NCBI RefSeq assembly: GCF_003382285.1
Contig: NZ_QTJR01000010.1
Coordinates: 109,077-173,076, forward strand
Direction: 5' to 3'
Length of the DNA: 64,000 nt
Origin: Lysobacter soli
GTDB lineage: Bacteria > Pseudomonadota > Gammaproteobacteria > Xanthomonadales > Xanthomonadaceae
Shown here: piece by piece, positions 47,661 through 55,411 of the stretch
How positions within the stretch are numbered: position 1 is the stretch's first letter
Layout: each line of letters opens with the position of its first letter
Program-made: the position numbers and the translations under genes
The notes under the pieces: model-generated
Databases searched by the model: none
What the model was told of the DNA's origin: nothing
What the model saw: the letters and a program-made list of their open reading frames with translations, nothing else

Positions 47661-48113
47661 GGCTCCCGGCGAAAGTCGGGACCCAGGCCCGTAACGTGCG
47701 GGCACTCTCGCGTCGGTGACCCACCTCAACGTCATTCCAGCAAAAGCTGGAATCCATCTTGATCTTGCCGCTGCCGCTGCCGCTGCCGTCGCCCTTGCTC
47801 TTGCTCGTCATTCCCGCGAAGGCGGGAATCCATGGACTTTTCACGCTTTACGCGCAGCGTCGAAGAGCAAAGAAGAATCACTAGCCAAGCTTCCGATCGC
47901 CTGCGGCGCTCGGGTCCCTTTTCTTTGCTTGCCCAAAGAAAAGTAACCAAAAGAAAGGGCCTTCCATTTGCCCAGATCAATCCTACGACCGGCAAGCGAG
48001 TAGGCGCGTTCGCGATTCGCCATCCATGGCTCAGCGCTCACCGCCGCACATCCTGTGCGGCGCCCTTCGGGGCCAGCAACGAATAGGCTGTTCGACCGCA
48101 ACAGCAACAGCGA
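47661..48113. repeat. Composite structured repeat block, copy 1
   Basis: Part of a 900-bp gap after hemY with no convincing gene. In order: a BIME-like module (47661-47753) ending in ATTCCAGC/GCTGGAAT; a GCCGCT hexamer run; palindrome 47810-47829; then hairpin A with arms CTTTTCTTTG/CAAAGAAAAG (47918-47943). Next is a 70-bp stretch (48004-48073) identical to the second copy, holding hairpin B with arms CGCCGCACA/TGTGCGGCG around TCC and hairpin C GCCC-TTCG-GGGC. Short CAACAG repeats close the block. Frames open on both strands look like by-products. Confidence 0.85.
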
Positions 48114-48144
48114 ATGGATTCCAGCTTTCGCTGGAACGACGCGT

Positions 48145-48447
48145 GCGCTTTAGCCCCTCTCCCATCGGCGACCGAAGGGAGTGCAGAGCTGAGAGGGGTT
48201 GGGCAACGAAGCGTCAACGGCAAACGACCTTTGCCGCACAGCGCTCGCTTTAGCCCCTCTCCCATCGGGAGAGGGGTTGGGGTGAGGGGCAACGAAGCGT
48301 CAACGGCGAACGACCTTTGCCGCACAGCGCTGCGCTGTTGCTCGGTGCTCCGCACATAGAAGCAAGCTGGATTCCAGCTTTCGCCGGAATGACGACGCGT
48401 GCGCTTCAGCCCCTCTCCCGCCTGCGGGAGAGGGGTTGGGGTGAGGG
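48145..48447. repeat. Tandem CCCCTCTCCC-type repeat units
   Basis: Two tandem units of about 100 bp occur at roughly 48145-48245 and 48246-48346. Each has the CCCCTCTCCC/GAGAGGGG palindrome and a conserved tail with CAACGAAGCGTCAACGG and TTTGCCGCACAGCGCT. The first unit carries an insertion of about 20 bases in its loop. A TTCCAGC palindrome at 48371-48390 and a further GGGAGAGGGG palindrome at 48409-48447 follow, next to the stop of the following gene. Confidence 0.8.
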
Positions 48448-48463
48448 CAGGCTGGCGGGAGCC

Positions 48464-49021
48464 TCACCGCGTCCGATAAAACGCCGGCAGCGTCGCCAGG
48501 AAGTCCGCGCCCGCGCCGCGGAAGCGTGTGTAGTTCTCGCCGATGCGCGTCACCACCAGCAGGCGGGAGCCGACAATGCCGAACATCAGGCTCGCCAGCA
48601 TCAACGCGATGCCCGCGAAGGTCACCGGCAACACGTCGCGTTGCACGCCCATCGCGATGACGCCCAGGCCCAGCATCGCGCCCACCGACGCCACGGCGAG
48701 GTTCGCGCGACGCCGCCGCAGATGGCGCGCGCACAGGCCCAGCGTCACCGGCGTGCGGCGACGCACGAACAGCGCGATGACGAGATAAAGCAGCAGGCCG
48801 GCAAACACCACCAGGTACAGCGCGGGGTGATGCCAGTAGAAGCGCGCATGTCGGAGTGGCAGTTCCGCCGGTTCATTGCACTTGATGCAGCGGCCGGGCA
48901 GCGTGCAGCCCGGCCGGACGACCAGGTCCTTGCCGTCGCGCCAGCAGTCGCCACCGAGTTCCGCGGACAGCGCTTCGCTCAGCCGCGACACAGGCGGCTG
49001 GTACGGATTCAACGTCCCCAT
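48464..49021 (-). CDS. Hypothetical membrane protein with CxxC motif
   Basis: A 185-residue protein. The N-terminal cytosolic part carries CTLPGRCIKCNEP, a CxxC-type motif that may bind zinc. About four hydrophobic helices in two pairs follow (ALYLVVFAGLLLYLVIALF, then AVASVGAMLGLGVIAMG). The frame stays open upstream through the 21-bp repeat array, but the ATG at 49019-49021 begins the ordinary-composition protein. I do not recognise the family; the CxxC-plus-helices layout recurs in uncharacterised gammaproteobacterial proteins. Confidence 0.7.
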   Translation of the reverse strand: MGTLNPYQPPVSRLSEALSAELGGDCWRDGKDLVVRPGCTLPGRCIKCNEPAELPLRHARFYWHHPALYLVVFAGLLLYLVIALFVRRRTPVTLGLCARHLRRRRANLAVASVGAMLGLGVIAMGVQRDVLPVTFAGIALMLASLMFGIVGSRLLVVTRIGENYTRFRGAGADFLATLPAFYRTR

Positions 49022-49194
49022 CGATTTCCCCTCGAACCGCAGTGCCAGCGCACACGCCCGCTGGGAGCGTTCGCGGACCGCATCGCCGACGGTGTCCCCA
49101 CACCGCCTGGCCCGCGCACCGATCCTAGGCCCGAAAGGACAGATTGTGCAAACTCCGTTCCAGTTCGACGGGGTCGGAACGACCGCGCCAGCCA

Positions 49195-49446
49195 GAAAGA
49201 CTGGCGCACGAGTCGCAGACACTGGCGCATCAGGCCAAGTCACTGGCGCGCGAGTCGAAAAGAGTGGGGCGCGAGGTAAAACGGCTGGCGCTTCAGCCAG
49301 AAAGACTGGCACGCCAGAAAAAAACACTCGCGTGCGAGTCTTCGAACCTGGCGCGCGAGGCAAAAAGACTGGGACGCGAGTCCCGCCCACTGGCGCGCGA
49401 GACGGAAAGACTGGCGCGCGACGTCATGACACTGGCGCACCCGGAC
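49195..49446. repeat. Tandem array of twelve 21-bp units (heptad-encoding)
   Basis: The CTGG core (or a variant) recurs at exactly 21-bp steps from 49201 to 49432. The consensus unit is about AAAGACTGGCGCGCGAGTC. Because 21 is a multiple of three, all six frames are largely open. On the plus strand, a TTG-initiated frame from 49144 reads heptads such as RLAHESQ, TLAHQAK, SLARESK and NLAREAK. The rest of that frame (to 49644) runs antisense into the thiolase gene, so a real protein is doubtful. The array fills most of the 456-bp gap between two minus-strand genes. Confidence 0.9.
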
Positions 49447-49477
49447 CGCGACACGGCCGGGCGGCCAGCAAGGACGC

Positions 49478-50755
49478 TCAGCGCTCCAGGATCGCGACCA
49501 CGCCCATGCCGCCGGCAGTGCAGATCGACACCAGGCAGCGGCCGCCGCCGCGCTGCTTCAGTTCCTTCGCGGCGGTGGCGACGATGCGTGCACCGGTCGC
49601 CGCGAACGGGTGACCTGCCGCCAGCGAGGAACCGTTCGGGTTGATCTTCGCCACGTCGATGCGGCCCATCGGCGCATCCAAGCCGAGGCGGGCCTTGCAG
49701 TAGTCCTCGCTCTCCCACGCGCGCAGCGTGCACAGCACCTGCGCGGCGAAGGCCTCATGGATTTCGTAGAAGTCGAAGTCCTGCAGGGTCAGGCCGTTGC
49801 GCTTGAGCATCTCCGGCACCGCGACGGTCGGCGCCATCAGCAGGCCTTCGCCGTGCACGAAATCCACCGCCGCGACCTGCGCGTCGCGCAGGTAGCACAG
49901 CGGTTCCAGGCCGTGCGAACGCGCCCATTCGTCCGAGGACAGCAGGCACGCCGCCGCGCCGTCGGTCAGCGGCGTCGAATTGCCCGCCGTCAGCGTGCCG
50001 CGGCCGGAGGTCTTGTCGAAGGCCGGCTTCAGCGAGGCCAGCTTCTCCAGCGTGCTGTCGGCGCGCAGGATGTTGTCGCGCGCCACGCCGCGGAAGCTCA
50101 CGACCAGGTCGTTGAAGAAGCCGCGCTCGTACGCGGCGGCAAGCTTGAGGTGCGAGGACAGCGCCCATTCGTCCTGCGAATCGCGCGAGATGTTCCACTG
50201 CTTGGCCATGTCCTCGCAGTGCTCGCCCATCGACTTGCCGGTGCGCGGCTCGGCCACGCCCGGGAATTCGGGCTTGAGTTCGCGCAGGTGGAAGCCCTTG
50301 AACGCGGCCAGCTTGTCGCGCGGCGTCTTGGCGCGCGAGGCCTCCAGCAGGCGGTGACGCAGCTTGCGGCCGTAGACGATCGGCACGTCGGACGTCGTGT
50401 CCGAACCGCCGCCCACGCCCACGTCGATCTGGCCGGCGGCGATCTTGTTGCCGATGGTGATGATCGAATCCAGCGAGGTGCCGCACGCGCGCTGCAGGGT
50501 GATGCCCGGCGTCAGCGGCGACAGGCCCGAGGACAGCGCGGCTTCGCGGCCGAGGTTCCAGTCGCTCGAGTGCTTGATCACCGCACCCATCGCGACCTCG
50601 CCCAGTTGCTGGCCGTGCAGGCCGAACTTCTCGACCAGCGCGCCGAGCGTGCGCACGGACATGCCGAGGTTGCCGACGTCCGAATAGGCGGTGTTCTGGC
50701 GGCAGAACGGGATACGGACGCCGCCGAGCACGGCAACGGGACGGGCAGGACGCAT
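49478..50755 (-). CDS. Acetyl-CoA C-acyltransferase (thiolase)
   Basis: The 425-residue cytosolic thiolase cleaves 3-ketoacyl-CoA or condenses acetyl-CoA. The acyl-accepting Cys91 is in LQRACGTSLDS; NSTPLTDGAAA, EIHEAFAAQ with the catalytic His, GHPFAATGARI and the C-terminal SICTAGGMGV with the second Cys complete the active site. It is related to FadI and trifunctional-enzyme beta subunits, but no hydratase/dehydrogenase partner is adjacent, so its pathway is not fixed. The frame remains open upstream; the ATG at 50753-50755 follows a GAGG ribosome-binding site. Confidence 0.92.
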   Translation of the reverse strand: MRPARPVAVLGGVRIPFCRQNTAYSDVGNLGMSVRTLGALVEKFGLHGQQLGEVAMGAVIKHSSDWNLGREAALSSGLSPLTPGITLQRACGTSLDSIITIGNKIAAGQIDVGVGGGSDTTSDVPIVYGRKLRHRLLEASRAKTPRDKLAAFKGFHLRELKPEFPGVAEPRTGKSMGEHCEDMAKQWNISRDSQDEWALSSHLKLAAAYERGFFNDLVVSFRGVARDNILRADSTLEKLASLKPAFDKTSGRGTLTAGNSTPLTDGAAACLLSSDEWARSHGLEPLCYLRDAQVAAVDFVHGEGLLMAPTVAVPEMLKRNGLTLQDFDFYEIHEAFAAQVLCTLRAWESEDYCKARLGLDAPMGRIDVAKINPNGSSLAAGHPFAATGARIVATAAKELKQRGGGRCLVSICTAGGMGVVAILER

Positions 50756-50890
50756 CGCTACACCTCGCGAAAAACTCGGAAAGGGGGAAGTCGCCGGGGC
50801 CTTTACACCCGGGCGGGCATAATGGCCCTGAAGTGTACCGCCGGCTCCCGCGGGCGACCACACGCCACCGTATCCTCGATACCGGAAGCC

Positions 50891-51808
50891 ATGACTCCAG
50901 CGCAGATCGCCATGCCTACGCCGCCCGCCACCCTCCACGTGCTCGGGGCGCTCGCCCTGGAACTGCGCGGCGATGCGCCGGTCCACCGGCAGGCGCTGGC
51001 GCAGGCCGAAGTGGGCGCGCTGGCGGAACTGATCGCGGCCGACCTGGCCGGCTTCGTGCCCGAAGCGGCGTCGCTGGACCTGATCACCGTCGGTGCGCAT
51101 TACGACCCGGTCGAGCTGCTGCGTCCGGGCTGGCCGCTGCATCGCGAACTCGACCAGCTGGCCGCCCGCGCTCCGCGCGCCGGCGTCGCGCCGGATGCGG
51201 GGCGGGTCATCGCGTTCGGCGCGCACGACGCGCACCTGCCTGGCGCATTGACGCCGTCGACCGATCACCTTGGCGGCCCGTTCCGCCTCGTTCCGTTCGT
51301 GCTCGGCGGCAGCGAAGCCGTCGCGGCGCGCGTGGGCGAGGCCTTCGAACGCGAACTGCTGGAGCGCGGCATGGCCGGCGCGGCGACCGCGCTGGCGGCG
51401 CAGCAGGCCTTCGGCGTGCAGGTCGAACACGCGCGCTACCTCACGGTGCACGACCTGGCCGCGATGATGGCGATGCAGTACGACCACGCCGGCCTGGCCG
51501 AACTGTGGCCGCTGCTGGAAACCGCGCTGCTGCAGCCCGAAGGCGAGCACTGGCTCGACGCGCCGCCGGAACCGCTGGTGCACTACACCAGCGGCGAGGC
51601 ACGCATCGCGATGTTCGAGCCGCGCGCGTGGAAGACGCGCTACGCCACCGAAGCGCCCTGCGACACGCCCGAATGCCGCGCGAAGCTGGAAGCGCAGCAC
51701 CGTCATTTCCAGGCACGCCAGCGGCAGATCGCCGCCGTGCTGGGCGCGCACGGGATTCCGGTGAATTTCGTGCATTGCCCGGATGAGGGGCGCGCGGCGC
51801 TGGTGTGA
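50891..51808 (+). CDS. Conserved hypothetical protein
   Basis: A 305-residue soluble protein, acidic and Ala/Leu-rich, with no signal peptide or membrane segment. Recognisable local features are the two Cys in APCDTPECRAK (near residue 258) and FVHCPDEGR at the C-terminus. No enzyme family was recognised. It is divergent from the thiolase gene (135 bp between starts), so they may share regulation. The open frame continues upstream, antisense to the thiolase; the ATG at 50891 is chosen because the coherent protein begins there. Confidence 0.7.
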   Translation: MTPAQIAMPTPPATLHVLGALALELRGDAPVHRQALAQAEVGALAELIAADLAGFVPEAASLDLITVGAHYDPVELLRPGWPLHRELDQLAARAPRAGVAPDAGRVIAFGAHDAHLPGALTPSTDHLGGPFRLVPFVLGGSEAVAARVGEAFERELLERGMAGAATALAAQQAFGVQVEHARYLTVHDLAAMMAMQYDHAGLAELWPLLETALLQPEGEHWLDAPPEPLVHYTSGEARIAMFEPRAWKTRYATEAPCDTPECRAKLEAQHRHFQARQRQIAAVLGAHGIPVNFVHCPDEGRAALV

Positions 51809-51873
51809 GGTTTGTCGCGCGGCGGTGGTTCTTTCGCAACCGTCGTTTCCGCTGACGTTAGAACCCTTCCAAC

Positions 51874-52140
51874 CGTCATCCGGCGAAGGCCGGGAGCCAG
51901 GCCCGTAGCGTCCTAGCAATCCGATGGCGGTGAACCACATCACCGTCATCCAGCGAAAGCTGGAGTCCGTCTCAACGTCATCCCGGCGCAACCCGGGACG
52001 CAGGCCCGCAGCGTCCGGGCACTCCACGGCGGGTGAACAACCTCTCCGTCATCCCGGCGGAAGCCGGGATCCAGGCCCGTAACCTCGGGGCACTCTCGTG
52101 TCGGCGACCCACCTCATCGTCATTCCAGCGAAAGCTGGAA
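51874..52140. repeat. Three tandem BIME-like modules
   Basis: Modules at 51874-51965, 51976-52068 and 52047-52140 each start with a GTCATCC(C)GGC...GCCGGG palindrome, continue through a linker with CCAGGCCCG and usually GGGCACTC, and end in a second palindrome (CCAGCGAAAGCTGG in the first and third, CCCGGCGGAAGCCGGG in the middle one, shared with the third). The same module is found in inverse orientation at 12.3-12.6 kb and singly at 47.66 kb. Confidence 0.85.
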
Positions 52141-52562
52141 TCCATCTTGAGGTCGCCGTCGCCGTCGCCGTTGGCCTTGCTCTTGCTGTTGCTCGTCATT
52201 CCCGCGAAGGCGTGCCGCTTCTGGGCCGCCGAACGGCGGCACCATCCATGGACTTTCCACGCTTTACCAACAAGGCGTAAGAGCAAAGAAGAATCACCCG
52301 CCAAGCTTCCGATCGCCTGCGGCGCTCGGGTCACTTTTCTTTGCTCGCACAAAGAAAAGTAACCCAAAGAAAGTGCGTACAAGTCCAACCCAATCCTGCG
52401 ACCGGGGCGAGAAAGGGCGCGTTCGCGATTCGCCATCCATGGCTCAGCGCTCACCGCCGCACATCCTGTGCGGCGCCCTTCGGGGCTAGCAACGTAGAAG
52501 GCTGTTCAACAGCAACAGCAACAGCAACAGCAAGAGCAGTGGCAACAGCAACAGCAGCAACG
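52141..52562. repeat. Composite structured repeat block, copy 2
   Basis: Second copy of the block at 47661-48113. Hairpin A has arms ACTTTTCTTTG/CAAAGAAAAGT (52333-52360). The 70-bp identical stretch is 52417-52486 and contains hairpin B (52455-52475) and hairpin C (52475-52486). It ends in a CAACAG hexanucleotide run (52507-52562) much longer than in copy 1. A perfect 16-bp inverted repeat, 52178-52193 against 52523-52538, brackets the block. With the modules before it, it fills the 772 bp to plsB, and no gene is supported there. Confidence 0.85.
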
Positions 52563-52580
52563 TAAGCCACCGCGGCTCCG

Positions 52581-55388
52581 CTACGCCGCCCCGCCCCCCA
52601 CCTCAACCGCAGCCGCCGGCTTCGCACTTTCCGGGCTGATCTTCTCGATCGTGTGGCGCAGTTCGCGGCCGAGGATGAACTTGGCGTCCTTCGCCCACGT
52701 GTCCAGGCGGCTGTCGAAGGCGAGCTTGCTGTTCTCGTCCGGCCACACCAGGCGCATCTCGCGCAGCTTCTGGATGAAGCCGCGGAACAGCGTCTTGTCG
52801 AAGAACTCCGGCGCGGCCGGCGCGTAGAGCAGCGACAGGCGCTGCGCCGCGAGCTGGCAGAGGCTTTCCAGTTCGGCCGCCGTCAGCGTGCCCGGGCCGT
52901 TCTTCACCAGCACCGAAATGGCGATGTAGTAGCGCTCGAACGCCTGCTGCAGCGAATGGCCGATCGCGCGCAGCCGGAACACCTCGTCGCTCTGGCCGGA
53001 ATTGCGCGCGAGGATGCCGCCTTCGTCGTCGCTGATCTTTTCCAGCAACCCTTCGCGGATGAAGACGTCGATGGTGCGGTTGAGGCGCTCGGCGAACTGC
53101 TCCTCCGTCCACGGCAGGAACAGCTCGGCCTGCAGGAACGGATACACGCTGCGGCCCAGGCGCTGCACGCCGTTGATGCTCATGCGGCGGTTGTTCTGGA
53201 AGCAGCAGGCGATCCATGACGCCGCCGTGAACAGATGCAGCACGTTGTTGCGGAAATAGCTCAGCAGCACCGCGTTGTCGCCGCTCACGCCCAGCACGTC
53301 GCCGAGCGGATGCTTGGTGCGGGTGAGGACGTTGATTTCCTCGCCGTGCGCGATGATTTCCTCGACCGGGTGCGGCGTCACCGTGACGCGGTCGGAGTAC
53401 GGCAACTCGGCCAGCAGCGTCTTGCTCAGCTGGATCTGCGCGCGCAGGTCGCCTTCGCCCATCGCGTGCTTGGGCGTGGACAGCAGGGCGAGTGCGAGCA
53501 GGTTGATCGGATTGACGTCAGCGGCGCGGTTGACGTTCACCTGGATGCGCTGCGCGAGCGCGTCCACGGTGTCGGACAGCCACGCCGGCTTTTCCTCGTC
53601 GCTGACCGGCGCGCCGTCCCAGTCCGGCGCGTGCTCGGCGAGCACGTCGCCCAGGCGGATCGGCTCGCCGAAGTTCACCACCACCTGACCGTAGTTGCTG
53701 CGCAGCACCTTCGGGATGCCCATCAGCAACTGCCAGATGGATTCCTTTTCCTTCGGCTTGCCGGACAGCTCGTCGAGGTAGCTGTTGCCTTCCATCAGCT
53801 TCTCGTAGCCGATGTAGATCGGCTGGAACAGCACCGGGCGCGTGGGCTGGCGCACGAAGGCGCGCACCGTCATCGCGACCATGCCGCCCTTCGGCGGCAG
53901 CAGGCGGCCCGTGCGCGAGCGGCCGCCTTCGACGAAGTACTCGATCGAATAGCCGCCGGCGACCAGCTGCGCGACGTACTCGCTCAGCACCGCCGAATAC
54001 AGCGCGCTGCCGCGGATGCTGCGACGGATGAAGAACGCGCCGCCCTTGCGCAGCAGCGTGCCGACGACCGGCAGGTTGAGGTTGATGCCGGCCACGATGT
54101 GCGGCGGCACGATGCCGCGCGTGTACAGCAGGTAGCTCAGCAGCAGGTAATCCATGTGGCTGCGGTGGCAGGGCACGTAGACCACTTCGAAACCGGGCGC
54201 GTCGTCCTTCAGCTTGTCCAGGTGGTGGACGAGCACGCCGCGGTAGATGCGGTTCCACACCGGCGTCAGCAGGAAGCTCGCCGAACGCACGACCGGATGC
54301 GAATAGTCGGCCGCGATCTCGTAGGCGAAGCCGTGCGCCTTCTTCCACGCGTCGGCGAGCGAACTCTTGTCGCGCGCGGCCTGGTCGGCGATGGCGTCCT
54401 TCACCGTGGGCGAAGCCAGCACCTGGTCGACGAGCAGGCGGCGCGTGGACAGGTCGGGGCCGATCACCGCCGCGCGGATGCGGCGGAAATGCGCGCGCAG
54501 CACGCGCGAGAGCTTGCGCACCGTGCGTTCGGGCGGCAGGCCTTCGTCGACGATCGCACGCAGGCTCACCGGCGGGGCGAAGCGCACCAGCGTGTCGCGA
54601 CCGTTGAGCGCGATCGCCAGCAAGCGGCGGAAGCGGCCGACCAGCGTCCAGTTTTCCGAGAACAGCACCGAGAACCAGCCGCTGTTCTTGTCCGGCGCGC
54701 GGCCGACGAAGATCGACACCGGCACCAGCTGCACGTCCATCGACGGATCGGCGCGGTGCGCGTCGAGCAGGTGCGCGAGCGAGCCCGAATGCGTCTTGCG
54801 CGACGGCGGTGCGGTGCCCAGCGACTGCTGCAGCTGGGTCAGCGTGTTGACGTTGCGGCGCGACAGCGCGAGGTAGGCGCGCTTGCGCTTGAGCGGATCG
54901 CCCGGGAGCGGCTGCAGCGGCGAGGGCAGGCCGGCCTCGCGGCAGGCGCGTTCGAGGATCAGCGCGTTGGACAGGCCGTAGTCCTCGAGGACGTAGCAGA
55001 CCGGACGGCCGCTCCATTCCTCGGGGATCTCGGCCGCCGGATTGCGCGGTTCGACGGTGACCTGCACCCACGGCGCCATGATCCGGCCGAGCAGCTTCGC
55101 CCACCATGGGCGACGCACGGACGGACGACGCGGGCCGCCCGGGCGACGACCGCGGTCGTCATCGCGAACGTGGCTGGCGGCGTCGATGGGGAGTTCGGTC
55201 TGCGCCGGGTCGGCGCCGGATCCGGACGTGGACGGCTCCGCGGCTTCGGGCTCGCGGGGCGCTTCGGCGTCGGGCGGCGGGACAGAAGGAGTCGTCGCCG
55301 CATCCTCTCGGGCGGGCGAAGCGGCGGTCGTCGCGTCCTTGTCGGCGTCCGGGAAAGGCAGGGGCGTCTGGTTCGGCATCGCGGGCAT
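52581..55388 (-). CDS. plsB: Glycerol-3-phosphate 1-O-acyltransferase
   Basis: The 935-residue inner-membrane enzyme makes lysophosphatidic acid from glycerol 3-phosphate and acyl-CoA or acyl-ACP. The HX4D motif is in VPCHRSHMDYLL (His408, Asp413), followed by PPHIVAGINLNLP and FVEGGRSRTGR. The core aligns with E. coli PlsB (807 residues). The extra N-terminal ~95 residues are Pro/Ala/Asp-rich and probably disordered. A second ATG lies three codons in. A hypothetical lipoprotein gene lies upstream on the same strand, 23 bp away. Confidence 0.95.
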   Translation of the reverse strand: MPAMPNQTPLPFPDADKDATTAASPAREDAATTPSVPPPDAEAPREPEAAEPSTSGSGADPAQTELPIDAASHVRDDDRGRRPGGPRRPSVRRPWWAKLLGRIMAPWVQVTVEPRNPAAEIPEEWSGRPVCYVLEDYGLSNALILERACREAGLPSPLQPLPGDPLKRKRAYLALSRRNVNTLTQLQQSLGTAPPSRKTHSGSLAHLLDAHRADPSMDVQLVPVSIFVGRAPDKNSGWFSVLFSENWTLVGRFRRLLAIALNGRDTLVRFAPPVSLRAIVDEGLPPERTVRKLSRVLRAHFRRIRAAVIGPDLSTRRLLVDQVLASPTVKDAIADQAARDKSSLADAWKKAHGFAYEIAADYSHPVVRSASFLLTPVWNRIYRGVLVHHLDKLKDDAPGFEVVYVPCHRSHMDYLLLSYLLYTRGIVPPHIVAGINLNLPVVGTLLRKGGAFFIRRSIRGSALYSAVLSEYVAQLVAGGYSIEYFVEGGRSRTGRLLPPKGGMVAMTVRAFVRQPTRPVLFQPIYIGYEKLMEGNSYLDELSGKPKEKESIWQLLMGIPKVLRSNYGQVVVNFGEPIRLGDVLAEHAPDWDGAPVSDEEKPAWLSDTVDALAQRIQVNVNRAADVNPINLLALALLSTPKHAMGEGDLRAQIQLSKTLLAELPYSDRVTVTPHPVEEIIAHGEEINVLTRTKHPLGDVLGVSGDNAVLLSYFRNNVLHLFTAASWIACCFQNNRRMSINGVQRLGRSVYPFLQAELFLPWTEEQFAERLNRTIDVFIREGLLEKISDDEGGILARNSGQSDEVFRLRAIGHSLQQAFERYYIAISVLVKNGPGTLTAAELESLCQLAAQRLSLLYAPAAPEFFDKTLFRGFIQKLREMRLVWPDENSKLAFDSRLDTWAKDAKFILGRELRHTIEKISPESAKPAAAVEVGGGAA

Positions 55389-55411
55389 TATGCCCTTGCG
55401 GCCTTGCGCGT

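Noticed and set aside
47832..48107. Open frames on both strands inside the structured block, similar in both copies
   Set aside because: Both strands are open in both copies and the similarity follows the DNA hairpins rather than codon positions. Lengths between the conserved segments differ. They are more likely by-products of a non-coding repeat.
48464..49390. Longer version of the CxxC membrane protein starting at 49390
   Set aside because: The extension runs through the 21-bp array and has repeat-driven composition unlike the rest of the protein.
49195..49446. Possible CRISPR array
   Set aside because: The units are contiguous with a 21-bp period and no unique spacers, and there are no cas genes in the window.
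49144..49644. A 166-residue plus-strand frame whose first half is made of heptad repeats
   Set aside because: It needs a TTG start without a clear ribosome-binding site, and its second half runs antisense through the thiolase gene. Because the repeat is 21 bp, all frames are open, so openness is not evidence. The array is listed as a repeat and the coding idea is kept as a finding.
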